Source: an uncultured Prevotellaceae bacterium (GTDB taxonomy: Bacteria > Bacteroidota > Bacteroidia > Bacteroidales > Bacteroidaceae). Taken from it: DNA of 60,969 nucleotides. A program made the position numbers and the translations under genes. Under the pieces are notes generated by a model. The model saw only the letters and a list, made by a program, of their open reading frames with translations. It made no database searches and was not told where the DNA came from. The stretch spans positions 1 to 60,969 of the forward strand of contig CACZVE010000034.1 of assembly GCA_902784565.1 (NCBI GenBank). Reading direction: 5' to 3'. Each line of letters starts with the position of its first letter. Position 1 is the first letter of the stretch. This document shows positions 25,289 to 35,626 of this stretch, one piece after another.

Positions 25289-26140
25289 ATGGCAAAGAAA
25301 GACCCAACAGACTTGTCAGTTGAAGAGAAACTGAAGACCCTCTATCAACTGCAGACGGCACTCTCCTCCATCGATGAGAAGCGTGCCTTGCGAGGCGAAC
25401 TGCCTCTGGAAGTTCAGGACCTGGAAGATGAGATCGAAGGTCTGACCACCCGTGTGGAGAAAATCCAGAACGACATCAATGAGTTCGAGCGTGCGATTGT
25501 TCAGAAGAAAGGTGAGATTGCCGATGCCGAGCAGAGTGTGGCCCGTTATAAGGAACAACTCAACGAGGTGAAGAACAACCGTGAGTACGACACGCTGTCG
25601 AAGGAGATCGAGTTCCAGACATTGGAGATCGAACTCTGCAACAAGAAGATCCGTGAGGCCAATGCCCGTATCGCTGAGAAGAAAGAAGAACTTGCTGCCA
25701 ATCAGGAAGTTATCAAGGAGCGCGAGGACGACCTGGAGTTGAAGAAAGGCGAACTCGACGAGATCATGGAAGAAACCCGTGCCGAGGAGGATAAGTTGAA
25801 GGAGAAGGTAAAGGACTTGGAATCGAAGATCGAGACCCGTCTGCTGACCTCTTTCAAGCGCATCCGCAAGAATGCCCGCAACGGTCTGGGTATCGTCTAT
25901 GTGCAGCGTGATGCCTGTGGTGGTTGCTTCAACAAGATCCCGCCCCAGCGTCAACTCGACATCAAGATGCACAAAAAGATCATCGTGTGCGAGTATTGCG
26001 GACGTATCATGATCGACCCCGAATTGGCTGGCGTGAAACTCGACAAGATGGGTGTTGAACAGCCTAAGAAGACGCGTAAGCGTTCCATTCGCAAGACGGC
26101 AACATCGAAGAAGGTCGATGATGCCAGCGATATGGAATAA
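25289..26140 (+). CDS. C4-type zinc-ribbon coiled-coil protein
   Basis: 283 residues. Residues about 15-195 are a long, strongly charged coiled coil. Residues about 205-245 form a zinc ribbon with two pairs of cysteines: CGGCFNKIPPQ and CEYCGRIM. A basic tail follows. This is the DUF164/CT398-like family, often next to Nif3; molecular role unknown, nucleic-acid interaction inferred from ribbon and tail. Probably cotranscribed with the Nif3-like gene. Confidence 0.85.
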   Translation: MAKKDPTDLSVEEKLKTLYQLQTALSSIDEKRALRGELPLEVQDLEDEIEGLTTRVEKIQNDINEFERAIVQKKGEIADAEQSVARYKEQLNEVKNNREYDTLSKEIEFQTLEIELCNKKIREANARIAEKKEELAANQEVIKEREDDLELKKGELDEIMEETRAEEDKLKEKVKDLESKIETRLLTSFKRIRKNARNGLGIVYVQRDACGGCFNKIPPQRQLDIKMHKKIIVCEYCGRIMIDPELAGVKLDKMGVEQPKKTRKRSIRKTATSKKVDDASDME

Positions 26141-26191
26141 ACCTGCGTTCGAAATCAATGAAAATGACCTGCTGTCCGAGAGGGTGGCAGG

Positions 26192-26641
26192 TCATAATTT
26201 TTCATAATCTGGAATATCCTGTAGGAAGATGTATTTTCGATGCTCGTAATCCATCTTGCAACAGTAGTGTTCCATGCCGTTGCTGATGAGGAGATAGTCC
26301 ACCCTGAGCAGGAGATTATAGGCCGATATCTGGTCGAACACCTTTTGTTGCAGTGGCACGGTAGGCGCCTTGTATTCGATGATCATCTGCGGCTGTGCCA
26401 CCTTATTATATAGGATAGAATCGCAGCGCAACCGTTTGTCGCCGATTTGCAGTTCTATCTCGTTGCCAAGCAGTCCTTTGGGATAGCCCTTGTGCTCCAC
26501 CAGATAGTGCGTGAAGTGCTGTCGAACCCATTCCTCAGGTGTCAAAGCCACGTATTTTCTGCGCAGAAAGTCGAAAATCATACGCTTTCCGTCCTTCTCT
26601 GTGATTTTTATTTCGTATTGTGGTAGGTTTAATCGAAACAT
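26192..26641 (-). CDS. Type I restriction R N-terminal-like (HSDR_N_2) protein
   Basis: 149 residues. The PD-(D/E)xK core is visible: LRCDSILYN then MIIEYKAP (Asp, Glu-x-Lys). Its small size, with no helicase, matches the stand-alone HSDR_N_2 family of Bacteroidota, not a real restriction subunit. Start 26641 is chosen because the -7 box TACTTTTG (26661-26668) lies inside the longer frame. Divergent from holA. Confidence 0.8.
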   Translation of the reverse strand: MFRLNLPQYEIKITEKDGKRMIFDFLRRKYVALTPEEWVRQHFTHYLVEHKGYPKGLLGNEIELQIGDKRLRCDSILYNKVAQPQMIIEYKAPTVPLQQKVFDQISAYNLLLRVDYLLISNGMEHYCCKMDYEHRKYIFLQDIPDYEKL

Positions 26642-26646
26642 TTTTG

Positions 26647-26668
26647 TAACTTTGTAGCCGCAAAAGTA
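26647..26668. promoter_or_regulatory. Face-to-face promoters of holA and the HSDR_N gene
   Basis: Plus-strand TAACTTTG at 26647-26654 and minus-strand TACTTTTG at 26661-26668 are only 6 nt apart, so the two polymerases should interfere with each other. Confidence 0.6.
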
Positions 26669-26691
26669 CAAATAATAATCGAGAAAAGCGA

Positions 26692-27720
26692 ATGGCAGAG
26701 GCAAAAAATGTCAGTTTCGATAGTATTATGAACGACTTGAAGGCGCGTAAGTTCCTTCCAGTCTACTATCTGATGGGCGATGAATCGTACTACATCGACC
26801 AGATTTCGGACTATATCGCTGACCATGTGCTGCCACCCGAAGAGCGCGATTTCAACCAGACGATCCTCTTCGGCAGCGATGTGAATGCCTCGCAGATAGC
26901 CGATGCCGCCCGTAGATACCCCATGATGTCCGAATATCAGGTGGTGATCGTCAAGGAAGCGCAGAACATCAAGAATACGGAGGCTTTGGAGAAGTATTTC
27001 AAGGCCCCGCAGACTTCCACGATCCTCGTTTTATGTCATAAAAACGGCACCATCGACGGTAGAAAACGGGAATATGTGAAGGCCATCCAGGCTGTTGGCG
27101 TGCTTTTTGAGAGCAAAAAACTGCGCGACAGGGACCTTCCGCCCTTCATCGAGAGCTATTTGAAGCAGAAAAACGTGAGTATCGACCCGAAATCCACGCA
27201 GATTATTGCGGATTCCATTGGGGCAGACCTCAGTAGACTGACAGGCGAACTCGATAAGGTTATTTTGTCGTTGCCAGAGCAGGATAGGAGAGTGACGCCC
27301 CAGATTGTGGAGGAACAAATTGGGGTGAGCAAGGACTTTAATAGTTTTGAACTCCGAGATGCCATTGTGAACCGCAATGTGTTCAAGGCAAACCAAATAG
27401 TAAAATACTTTGACGAAAATCCGAAGGCTGGTAGCATCTACTCTTTTCTCCCAATGCTCTTTAATTACTTCCAAAATCTCATGATCGCCTATTATGCGCC
27501 AAATAATAAGAGCCAGGAGAGGGTAGCGGAGTGGTTGGAACTGAGAAACCCGTGGGCTGCAAAGGAGTATATGAATGGCATGCGAAACTACTCCGCCATG
27601 AAGGTGATGCAGATTATTGGTAAAATTAGAGAAATTGACGCCAAAAGTAAGGGTTTAGACAACCCAAATACCCCTCCAGGAGAGTTGATGAAGGAACTGA
27701 TTTTTTACATTTTGCACTAA
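26692..27720 (+). CDS. holA: DNA polymerase III subunit delta
   Basis: Clamp-loader subunit that opens the beta clamp. 342 residues: N-terminal PVYYLMGDESYYIDQISDYI, VVIVKEAQNI, QTSTILVLCHKN, then DLSRLTGELDKVIL and C-terminal collar helices (LYFILH-like ending). Length and motifs fit HolA. Single gene; a hairpin terminator follows. Confidence 0.93.
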   Translation: MAEAKNVSFDSIMNDLKARKFLPVYYLMGDESYYIDQISDYIADHVLPPEERDFNQTILFGSDVNASQIADAARRYPMMSEYQVVIVKEAQNIKNTEALEKYFKAPQTSTILVLCHKNGTIDGRKREYVKAIQAVGVLFESKKLRDRDLPPFIESYLKQKNVSIDPKSTQIIADSIGADLSRLTGELDKVILSLPEQDRRVTPQIVEEQIGVSKDFNSFELRDAIVNRNVFKANQIVKYFDENPKAGSIYSFLPMLFNYFQNLMIAYYAPNNKSQERVAEWLELRNPWAAKEYMNGMRNYSAMKVMQIIGKIREIDAKSKGLDNPNTPPGELMKELIFYILH

Positions 27721-27757
27721 AATGTGCCCTTTTCCCACTCTAGAATTTCTAAAAATT

Positions 27758-27781
27758 GCACTTTTCAGGAGTGCTTTTTTT
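27758..27781 (+). terminator. Terminator after holA
   Basis: gcact / agtgc stem with a 7-nt loop, followed by seven T. Confidence 0.75.
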
Positions 27782-28436
27782 AGCCCCAAAACCCGATAAA
27801 AACAAGGGCTCCGAGAGATTCCTGACCCCTCAAAACTCGCGTATTTCTAAAATCTCCAATTATCGTGCAGAATTTCGCCAGAATGACAAATTTTAGAGTT
27901 TTGACGCATTTAGGTTTTAGTGTTCACATCCATTAAGATTTAAGTATTTTGATTTCACTTTTCAAATCTTTATTGCGGTTTAAGATTCTTATGGTTTTAG
28001 GATGTAAATTTTGAATTTAATACATGCGTTTAGTATTATACGATTTAAATATCAATATCTATATTTTAGACTTTGATTTTGCATATTCATAAATATACAC
28101 ATACTACATTTATATGATAAACGATTAAAAATCTGCGGTTTATAAAGAAATGCCGCTAAAACTTCCAATCTGCAACCTATATTCAGGTCTCTAATTCTGT
28201 ATATCCCCCTATATTTCGAACAAATTCGCATAAATACCTTATTCAAAGCCAATTATTTAACTTTAAATCACCAAATCATTCCTTTGTAACGATTTATGCC
28301 TGTAAATTCATGTTTGTAATCATAAAGCCTCAAATTACATTTTCAATGCTTTTTATTTACAAATATAAAAACGCAAATATAAATTATTAAATCTTAAATT
28401 CTCTCTACATTTGTTGGTAGTTTCAAGAATTTGCTT
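27782..28436. other. AT-rich gap without a recognisable gene
   Basis: About 650 nt, visibly much more AT-rich than its surroundings, with no convincing frame on either strand. It ends at TATCTTTG (28437-28444), the -7 box for the next gene. I see no strong repeat or RNA structure. Confidence 0.6.
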
Positions 28437-28496
28437 TATCTTTGTAAACGAAATCCTAAAAGGGCAAAAATACCAATTTTTTAACGACTCAAAAGT

Positions 28497-28985
28497 ATGA
28501 AGGATCGAATCAGACAAATTATGGAGTCCCAAAACATGACTCAACAACTCTTCGCCGACTACATCGGACAGTCACCTGCTACCCTCAGTAGCATCTTCAA
28601 CGGACGCACCCGCCCCACCCTTAACATCGTGGAGGCCATCAAAAAGAAAATTCCTAACATCAGTACCGATTGGTTGATGTTTGGCTCTGGTGAGATGTTT
28701 TTACCGGATCAGAACCCCGAAAATGGCTCTCAGGAGATGGCAGATCAGGGCCCAGATGGTACCTCGATGCCCCAAAATCTTACACTCGATTTTGAGTCGT
28801 CGCCTGTTTCTACCCCCAAAAATGGATCATCTGCGATATCAAATTATAATAGTGTACGGAATACACACCCAGAAATCGATCGAACGGGAGTAAAATTCAT
28901 TGACAAACCTCAACGACGGGTCAAAGAGATTCGTGTCTTCTACGACGATCAGACATGGGAGACATTTGTTCCAGAAAAGAAGTAA
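28497..28985 (+). CDS. Xre-family helix-turn-helix regulator
   Basis: 162 residues. Residues 1-66 are a Cro/C1-type HTH (MTQQLFADYIGQSPATLSSI, RTRPTLNIVEAI, STDWLMFGSGEMF). The rest is Pro/Ser/Asn-rich and unstructured, ending in a short FIDKPQRRVKEIRVFYDDQT segment. Such proteins are common in Bacteroidota; target unknown. -7 box TATCTTTG about 52 nt upstream. A 31-codon frame overlaps its 3' end. Confidence 0.8.
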   Translation: MKDRIRQIMESQNMTQQLFADYIGQSPATLSSIFNGRTRPTLNIVEAIKKKIPNISTDWLMFGSGEMFLPDQNPENGSQEMADQGPDGTSMPQNLTLDFESSPVSTPKNGSSAISNYNSVRNTHPEIDRTGVKFIDKPQRRVKEIRVFYDDQTWETFVPEKK

Positions 28986-29050
28986 TCTTCGACCTGACGA
29001 ATGAACAATACCAATACATCCGCAAGGAATTAGAAGCAGCGAGCAGATAA
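28955..29050 (+). CDS. Possible 31-aa overlapping ORF
   Basis: Starts inside the end of the HTH gene in another frame; the C-terminal part EVIFDLTNEQYQYIRKELEA is protein-like and would form a helix. Could be a small coupled protein or the displaced end of a longer ancestor. Weak evidence. Confidence 0.3.
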   Translation: MGDICSRKEVIFDLTNEQYQYIRKELEAASR

Positions 29051-29126
29051 CATACATCATGAGTTTGACGCTTAGAGCCACTATATGATAAAAATAAAGG
29101 CTCAAAATTTTGTAACTGAGTAATAA

Positions 29127-31493
29127 TTATTTTAATACCCTAAAACTAAATATCTGACACCCCATTAATCCGTTTCCGTCGATGGCTTCCACTATGCCTA
29201 TGAACTCGGTGTTGATATCGGATGCAGCAAAGGGAATCTCTGCCATGCCGTTGTTATCGGTGATAACTTCGGGTTGCCATTGGAGAAGGTTGCGTGGGTC
29301 GGGCAATGGAGATTGAAGTTCGGAAGAGTCGGGCTGGTAGAACTCACGTTTGGGGTAGTATCCTTGCGCCTTGGCAATACCATATTTTTCGAGCAATTGC
29401 TTTTCGTTGTATTGCGGACCGGGATAGACGAATCCACGTCTTGGTATGTCACGAGGAAGCCAGACTATCATATCGGATCGTTTGGTTCTACTGGCTCTCG
29501 TTGGTTTCGTTGGGTCAGATCTGTAAGGTTCAAGGAATATTGGTAGTTGCCCCTGAGAGTCAGGTACTATGCAAGTTTCTTCAATCAAGATGAGTTGATA
29601 TTTTTCTCCGCGTTTTGGTATATGCCGTTCTCCAAAATAATGAGCCTCCTGTGGACTCCACTTTGGGTGGTGTGAATACCCATGATAATCGTTGAGAAAC
29701 GGCATAACGGAGTCACAGTCGCAAACCCACTCGCCGCTTTGCAACACCGCTAAACTGTCAAGGAAACCTATCTCTTTGTCGCGATATGTTAAACCCCGCT
29801 TACCTGTTACGACTACCTCTTTTAAAAGGGTCGCCTTGTCGTCGTCGATCTTAAACCGTTCCGAATGGTTGGTTTGAATGAGGTGATTATTAACCATATA
29901 GCGCGGAAGATGGCGTCGATAGTCATTAATGGTATCGAACATATTAACAACGGAAAGTTTCGCTTTGTATTTATCTGTCAACAAATCGTTTAGATAGATG
30001 TTCCCTGGAATCTGGGCCATCTGTTGAGGGGTAATTGTGAATCTGCCACACATATCAGTCAAAATAACTAAAGATGTATCTACTTGGGGCGCATAGACAT
30101 TGATAACCTGTGTTTTCAAACTAACCTCACGTTTGGTTGTCAGTAATCCGTCCACACCGTCGGTCAACAGATATTCTCCTGATGGAAGTTCTTTGTCCCA
30201 TACATAGTTTCTCCATCCTTGTGTCAACATCAGCAGGTCGAGAGCAGCAAGACGGTCATCATTCTGATTGTCAAAATAATAGGTAGGGTTAAAAATATGA
30301 CCGCGAATCTGCTCTGAAAGGAAGCAATGAGATAGGATGTTCTCGTGTCCTGGCAGGTAGAGGTACGCCTTGTCGAAAATGCTAACAGCGAGTTCAGCCT
30401 TGATGGGGTTGCCAGAAGTGTCTGTTACTTGGAGACGTACCTTGCCCTTATCGCGACGGTTGTATTGCTTCTGGTTGGATGTAGCGGTTATGGTAAGTTG
30501 CTTTTGAGGGTTGACAAACACCAATCTTTCGGCAACAGGTCGTTTGAGTGCATCAAATAGTGTGATTTCTACGATGCCTTGAAGGGGAAAATACTCTGCT
30601 GGAATTTTAACTATTTGCTTTCCTTTCACAGTGCCTTTTGCTGTGCTGCATACTATTCCGTTCTGCTTGGCTGTTATTGAGAAGGTCTGCGGAGCATCTT
30701 CGGATGAGGAAACCAACAAGGATAATCCTTTTGCATTGTTTTTTGAAACACGTAGCGACATTCCTCCACGTTCTATAGTTGGGAATGGAATGGTTCTACC
30801 ATCATCGAGAACTACTTTGTACTCTTTGCCTGATTTAGGAGTAAGAGAGAAGCGCCCCATGCCATCGTGAAGGGTTTTGATTGATCCGATTTTCTTTCCG
30901 TCTTCAAGAACCTTTCCAGAGACCTCTTCTGGCAGTCCGTTTCCGTATGTGGCTTTAAATGCTACTACTGAGTTGATGCCGTAGATAAGGTGTCCGCCTT
31001 CGGGAAAAAGATCGAAACGGTGTTTGGAGGAGAGTTTTTGGTCGGCATCATTCTTAATCTCTTGTTTTGAAATAGAATCCATCTGTGTTACACGGTCCAC
31101 CACACGGATACGGCGGGGACGAATGGCTTGGGTGCTGTCGGAGGAGAACGAAGACATGGTATAGCCTTCCATAAAGTATTCGCCCTGAGGCCATCCTGAA
31201 CCTATATATATATGTCCGTTGGCTCGTCCCAAAAGCAAAGGGTATTTCTCGCTCCAAACCACGCTGTCGGATGCTGTGCGGAGTTGGAGGTAGAGTGTGT
31301 GGCTGCGGTCAGACGGTGCCAAGGTCTGACTATTTATAAGATATGCCTTAAACCATAGGTCTTCGCCGGTTTCGGCTATCTCCTTGCTTGGCAACAGATA
31401 TACAAAATCATGAGCCTCGGTGTCGGTTTGCGCCACAACAGATGTTACGGCATTAATTACCCCTAATACCAACAATAACTTTAGATGTTTCAT
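29127..31493 (-). CDS. Large exported MG2-like / surface protein
   Basis: About 788 residues with a signal peptide (KLLLVLGVINAVTSVVAQ). The start of the mature protein (DFVYLLPSKEIAETGEDLWFKAYLIN) resembles the macroglobulin MG2-like domains of Bacteroidota outer-membrane proteins; further beta-sandwich segments follow (GSIKTLHDGMGRFSLTPKSGKEYKV; LLKEVVVTGKRG is like a plug-domain start). No barrel at the C-terminus. Function unknown; probably periplasmic or surface. Start 31493 begins the signal peptide. The SGNH hydrolase upstream is 39 nt away on the same strand. Confidence 0.65.
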   Translation of the reverse strand: MKHLKLLLVLGVINAVTSVVAQTDTEAHDFVYLLPSKEIAETGEDLWFKAYLINSQTLAPSDRSHTLYLQLRTASDSVVWSEKYPLLLGRANGHIYIGSGWPQGEYFMEGYTMSSFSSDSTQAIRPRRIRVVDRVTQMDSISKQEIKNDADQKLSSKHRFDLFPEGGHLIYGINSVVAFKATYGNGLPEEVSGKVLEDGKKIGSIKTLHDGMGRFSLTPKSGKEYKVVLDDGRTIPFPTIERGGMSLRVSKNNAKGLSLLVSSSEDAPQTFSITAKQNGIVCSTAKGTVKGKQIVKIPAEYFPLQGIVEITLFDALKRPVAERLVFVNPQKQLTITATSNQKQYNRRDKGKVRLQVTDTSGNPIKAELAVSIFDKAYLYLPGHENILSHCFLSEQIRGHIFNPTYYFDNQNDDRLAALDLLMLTQGWRNYVWDKELPSGEYLLTDGVDGLLTTKREVSLKTQVINVYAPQVDTSLVILTDMCGRFTITPQQMAQIPGNIYLNDLLTDKYKAKLSVVNMFDTINDYRRHLPRYMVNNHLIQTNHSERFKIDDDKATLLKEVVVTGKRGLTYRDKEIGFLDSLAVLQSGEWVCDCDSVMPFLNDYHGYSHHPKWSPQEAHYFGERHIPKRGEKYQLILIEETCIVPDSQGQLPIFLEPYRSDPTKPTRASRTKRSDMIVWLPRDIPRRGFVYPGPQYNEKQLLEKYGIAKAQGYYPKREFYQPDSSELQSPLPDPRNLLQWQPEVITDNNGMAEIPFAASDINTEFIGIVEAIDGNGLMGCQIFSFRVLK

Positions 31494-31532
31494 AATGGTA
31501 TGCACAAAGCATATTAATATCAACTGCGCGCT

Positions 31533-32753
31533 TTAGTCTTCGTTGGCGGCTATAGGACCGGTCTTCGTGAAAAGGTTCAGATCGATGCAATTGCCCATCG
31601 TCTCGTAGCCCTTTGCATTCAGGTGGAGCCAGTCGTTCTCGAAAAGGAACTGCTGCTGCATGGCTTCTGTGTCCTGAGGATTACGAACGGCCTGGTCGAA
31701 GTCGATCACGCCATCCAGCATTTTTGTGGTTCGGATCCACTGGTTCAGCGTCTGACGACCCTTCTCGTGGCTTTCCGAGTAGTAATTGTTGCCTTTGAAG
31801 GGGGTTATGGTTGCGCCGAAGACGCGGATGCCTTTTTGGTGTGCCTCCCGGATGATTTGTTTATATACTTCGATGATGCGCTGTGCCGTTTGTTCGCCGT
31901 TGCGAGCGTAGCCCAGGTCATTGACTGCTTCGAAGAGGATGATCCACTTCACGCCCTCTTGCCCGAACAGGTCTCGCTGATAGCGGTTGACGGCAGCAGG
32001 GCCTAATCCTCCGCCAAGAACGCAGTTGCCGCCAATACCCATATTGAGCACACCCACCTGACGTGTCGCCTTGTTGCCTAACAGACGGCGCGAGAGTACA
32101 TCGGCCCAGCGGTTCTGATGATTGGTGGTGGATCCTCGTCCATCGGTGATAGAGTTGCCTAAGATGGCCACAGCCCCTGCCTTTTTGGGGGCTTCAACTT
32201 CCAATGCCAGGATATTGTACCAGTGGTCTGTCTTGATGGCATCGCTGAAATCGGTGGTGTTGCCCGCCTTCAGATAGGAGGTAGTCCGTGAACCGGGATG
32301 TCCGCTCACGCTGGTCGATGAGGCAGAGCCGTAATGGATGGTGATGGCCACGTTCTCGCGGTCACGAAGTCGGAAGTTGACGGGATCCGATACCACCTTT
32401 CCTCCAGCAGGAATCTCTACTGATGCCTTGCCGTCGAAGGTCAGGCAGACAGTCGAGGACTCATCAATCTCACTATCACTGCCGGCTGTCTTGGCGTAGG
32501 CCAGTTCAATGGCTTTGATTTCTGTGGCTTCCTGACTGAACTCATTGGTGAGTTTTAGCCGTACCTTCTTTCCTCCGATCGAAACCTGTACGATCTGGCG
32601 TAATGAATTATTTGCCAATCCTGGCGATGGGGGATTGTTGTGTCTTTCGACGAGTTGCGGGGCTGTGCCCCATGTACCCACCCAGTGACCTTTGGCAGAA
32701 ACCATACCTGCTGTGAGCAGGCATACGAGCATAAGGACAATCCGTTTTTTCAT
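31533..32753 (-). CDS. Exported SGNH/GDSL-family hydrolase
   Basis: About 406 residues; signal peptide MKKRIVLMLVCLLTAGMVSA. An N-terminal beta-sandwich precedes an SGNH hydrolase: block I GNSITDGRGS (nucleophile Ser), NMGIGGN, FEAVNDLG, and block V DWLHLNAKG with catalytic Asp and His. Family members are secreted esterases, often acting on acetylated sugars or lipids; substrate unknown. Start 32753 is supported by TAATTTTG at 32783-32790 upstream. Confidence 0.88.
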   Translation of the reverse strand: MKKRIVLMLVCLLTAGMVSAKGHWVGTWGTAPQLVERHNNPPSPGLANNSLRQIVQVSIGGKKVRLKLTNEFSQEATEIKAIELAYAKTAGSDSEIDESSTVCLTFDGKASVEIPAGGKVVSDPVNFRLRDRENVAITIHYGSASSTSVSGHPGSRTTSYLKAGNTTDFSDAIKTDHWYNILALEVEAPKKAGAVAILGNSITDGRGSTTNHQNRWADVLSRRLLGNKATRQVGVLNMGIGGNCVLGGGLGPAAVNRYQRDLFGQEGVKWIILFEAVNDLGYARNGEQTAQRIIEVYKQIIREAHQKGIRVFGATITPFKGNNYYSESHEKGRQTLNQWIRTTKMLDGVIDFDQAVRNPQDTEAMQQQFLFENDWLHLNAKGYETMGNCIDLNLFTKTGPIAANED

Positions 32754-32864
32754 TTTTGTACTATTATTGATGATTGATGCCGCAAAATTACGAATAATAG
32801 TTGAGATATACTCGAAAAAGGCCAAATAAATGTCTATTCTCTTCGCTTAATCGAAATTTTACAC

Positions 32865-32872
32865 TATCTTTG
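32865..32872 (+). promoter_or_regulatory. -7 box of pyrK-pyrD
   Basis: TATCTTTG followed by GCAA, 29 nt before the pyrK start. Confidence 0.65.
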
Positions 32873-32900
32873 CAACGCGATTTGAGAAAGATATACATTT

Positions 32901-33677
32901 ATGAAGAAATATCTATTAGATTTGACAGTGAAGTCGGTGGAACGGATTCACGAGCGATATGTGCTCATCAGACTAACAGACGACAAGCCTCTGCCTGAGA
33001 TGCAGCCTGGACAGTTCGTGGAGATCCGTGTCGATGGCTCGCCCACCACCTTCCTCCGACGTCCCATATCCATCAACTTCGTCGACCAAGAACAGAACGA
33101 ACTCTGGCTTTTGGTGGCTGCCATCGGCGACGGCACCAGACGACTGGCTGCGCTCCAGCCTGGCGACACGCTCAACTGCCTGTTGCCCTTGGGTCACGGT
33201 TTTACGATGCCTGCTTCCAAAGATGAACGCATCCTGCTCGTTGGCGGTGGCGTGGGCGTGGCTCCCCTGCTCTATATGGGTGCCGTCATGCAGCAGATGG
33301 GCTGCGAACCCACCTTCCTTCTGGGTGCCAGGACGGCCAAGGACCTGCTGATGTTGGATATTTTTAAAAGGTACGGGCGCGTGTATGTGACTACTGAGGA
33401 CGGCTCCGAGGGCGAGAAAGGCTTCGTGACCAACCACTCGTTGCTGCAGAAGGAGCAGTTTACGCGTATTGCCACCTGTGGTCCAACGCCGATGATGAAG
33501 GCAGTGGCCCGCTACGCCCGTCAGAGTGAGACGGACTGTGAGGTGTCGCTCGAGAATCTGATGGCCTGTGGCCTGGGCGCCTGTCTCTGTTGTGTGGAAA
33601 AGACCACGGAGGGCAACCTCTGCGTGTGTAAGGAAGGACCAGTGTTTAATATTCGGAAGTTGTTATGGCAAGACTAA
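32901..33677 (+). CDS. pyrK: Dihydroorotate dehydrogenase B electron-transfer subunit
   Basis: Passes electrons from PyrD to NAD through FAD and a [2Fe-2S] cluster in pyrimidine synthesis. 258 residues: FAD-binding [12 protein letters not shown]-binding [15 protein letters not shown], and the C-terminal cluster CGLGACLCC...C. Overlaps pyrD by 13 nt. Confidence 0.95.
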   Translation: MKKYLLDLTVKSVERIHERYVLIRLTDDKPLPEMQPGQFVEIRVDGSPTTFLRRPISINFVDQEQNELWLLVAAIGDGTRRLAALQPGDTLNCLLPLGHGFTMPASKDERILLVGGGVGVAPLLYMGAVMQQMGCEPTFLLGARTAKDLLMLDIFKRYGRVYVTTEDGSEGEKGFVTNHSLLQKEQFTRIATCGPTPMMKAVARYARQSETDCEVSLENLMACGLGACLCCVEKTTEGNLCVCKEGPVFNIRKLLWQD

Positions 33678-34573
33678 ATGTTAAGATAAGCGACCTCGCG
33701 CTGAAAAACCCCGTGATGACCGCATCCGGCACCTTCGGCTACGGGTTGGAGTTTGCCGACCTGATGCCCCTCGATGGCATTGGCGGCATCATCGTGAAGG
33801 GTACGACGCTCCGTCCCCGTGAGGGCAACGACTACCCTCGTATGGCTGAGACGGCCGCTGGCATGCTCAACTGCGTGGGGCTGCAGAATAAGGGTGTCGA
33901 CTATTTCTGTGAGCATATCTATCCGCAGATCAAGGATATCGACACGAACATGATTGTCAATGTAAGCGGCTCTTCGCCAGACGATTATGCCGAGTGCGCC
34001 GCCCGTATCGATGCGTTAGAAAAAATTCCCGCCATCGAACTGAATATCTCCTGTCCGAACGTGAAGGATGGTGGTATGGCGTTTGGTGTCACCTGTGCAG
34101 GGGCTTCCAGCGTGGTCAAGGCTGTGCGCCAGCGCTACCACAAGACACTCATCGTGAAACTCTCGCCCAATGTGACGAACATCACCGAGATTGCCCGTGC
34201 CGTCGAGGCCGAGGGTGCTGACAGCGTCTCACTTATCAATACGCTGATGGGGATGGCCATCGACATCGAGAAGCGTAAGACGCTGCTAAGCATCAACACT
34301 GGCGGACTCAGTGGCCCTGCCATCAAACCCGTTGCTTTAAGAATGGTGTGGCAGGTGGCGAAAGCGGTGAGGATACCCGTCATCGGTCTGGGTGGCATCT
34401 GTACGGCGAAGGATGCGATAGAATTTCTGATGGCAGGTGCCACTGCCATTGAGATAGGCACTGCCAACTTCCTCGACCCCACCGTGAGCATCAAGGTGCG
34501 CGACGGCATCAACGACTGGCTCGACAGCCACGGATGCCAGTCTGTGCAGGAAATCATAGGTGTGATAGACTAA
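33665..34573 (+). CDS. pyrD: Dihydroorotate dehydrogenase B catalytic subunit
   Basis: Oxidises dihydroorotate to orotate using FMN. 302 residues, TIM barrel: [84 protein letters not shown]. Class 1B, as expected with pyrK immediately upstream and overlapping. Confidence 0.96.
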   Translation: MARLNVKISDLALKNPVMTASGTFGYGLEFADLMPLDGIGGIIVKGTTLRPREGNDYPRMAETAAGMLNCVGLQNKGVDYFCEHIYPQIKDIDTNMIVNVSGSSPDDYAECAARIDALEKIPAIELNISCPNVKDGGMAFGVTCAGASSVVKAVRQRYHKTLIVKLSPNVTNITEIARAVEAEGADSVSLINTLMGMAIDIEKRKTLLSINTGGLSGPAIKPVALRMVWQVAKAVRIPVIGLGGICTAKDAIEFLMAGATAIEIGTANFLDPTVSIKVRDGINDWLDSHGCQSVQEIIGVID

Positions 34574-34583
34574 TAAAAAGATC

Positions 34584-34610
34584 CCCGCCGAGAATCCTCT
34601 CAGCGGGCTT
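34584..34610 (+). terminator. Hairpin after pyrD
   Basis: cccgc / gcggg stem with an extended internal cgaga / tctc pairing, followed by cttttgg. Confidence 0.55.
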
Positions 34611-34756
34611 TTGGGGCTGTCACATGTGGTGTCATACCCCCCTGTGTGGAACTTTTTTGCATTTTTATTTGGAACTTTCGAAAATTATTCGTATCTTTGC
34701 AGCTGAAATGCAACAATAAATAAGACAACTATTAATTCATGTAATTTAATATAATT

Positions 34757-35571
34757 ATGAATGCAGTAATCTTTGTAGTTTTTTTGCTAATTGTCTTTGG
34801 CATCTGCCTCATCCTCGTTCGCCGTCACTATACAAAACTTCTGGATGTCGCAAATAAGCGTGCTCAGAAGAGCCAGCAACTCAAGTCTGTATTTATCGAC
34901 AACATCAGCCGTACTCTCCGTTCGCCGTTACAAGTCATCGATGGTTTTTGCAACATGATTCTTGATGAAAATGATGAAAACATGCAGCCTGCTCAGGTAA
35001 GGGAGTCGATGACTAATATCTCTAACCACGCAACGGAACTCATCGATTTCGTGGCGCAACTTCACGAAATGTCTAAGTTCGAGGGTATCACCCCGTCCTT
35101 CACGTTCATCGAGGTCAACCTCTCCGAACTCATGGCGTCTTATCGTCGTGAGGCCATGAACTACACCAAGCCCGACGTCAGCGTCCGCGTCACCACCGAC
35201 CTCTCGCCTCACTGCAAGGCCATACTCGACACCAATCTCATGCACCAGCTGATGATGCATCTGTGCATCTGCTGACGAATGCGGCCTCTCATGTCACACA
35301 GGGCGACATTCTCGTCAAATATGGTTGTGAGCGTAAGGGGCTTAAAGTCACCATCAACTTTATCGGCATCGGGCAGTCGGAGATGGTGGGTGTCGACATC
35401 TACTCGCTCCTTCAGGAGGAAAATGCGCTGAAGAATTCCGTCATGTCTTCTGCATTAGGACTGGCCATCAGCAAGGCGATTGTTGAAATGTTCGGAGGTG
35501 AATTCTACATGGATTCCGACAACGACAAGACCCTCCCCTGCCAGCTGAAAGATACCTACAAGGATCTGTAA
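34757..35571 (+). pseudogene. Frameshifted histidine-kinase-like protein without the phospho-His
   Basis: Part 1 (34757-35275): an N-terminal membrane helix (about 3-22), then a DHp-like region FIDNISRTLRSPLQVI in which the canonical His of SHxLRTP is Arg. Part 2 (35263-35571): LLTNAASHVTQGDI resembles the N-box, and SALGLAISKAIVEMFGG the end of the ATPase domain. The frames meet at a perfect 8-bp tandem duplication, tgcatctg at 35256-35263 and 35264-35271; removing one copy restores ...MMHLLTNAASH. The G1 box is also poor. A pseudokinase before or after the duplication, or a slipped-strand switch, are all possible. Confidence 0.75.
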
Positions 35572-35600
35572 TCGGATTTGTCATCAGTTAGCACAAAAAA

Positions 35601-35626
35601 AAAGCGGGCCTTGCGGCTCGCTTTTC
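35601..35626 (+). terminator. Terminator after the kinase-like gene
   Basis: aaagcgggcc / ggctcgcttt with a TTGC loop followed by a T-rich tail. Confidence 0.75.

Noticed and set aside
26192-26641. True type I restriction subunit
   Set aside because: Only a short PD-(D/E)xK-like protein is present; no helicase, HsdM or HsdS nearby.
34757-35275. Functional sensor histidine kinase
   Set aside because: The phospho-acceptor His is Arg, the frame is broken, and no response regulator is adjacent.
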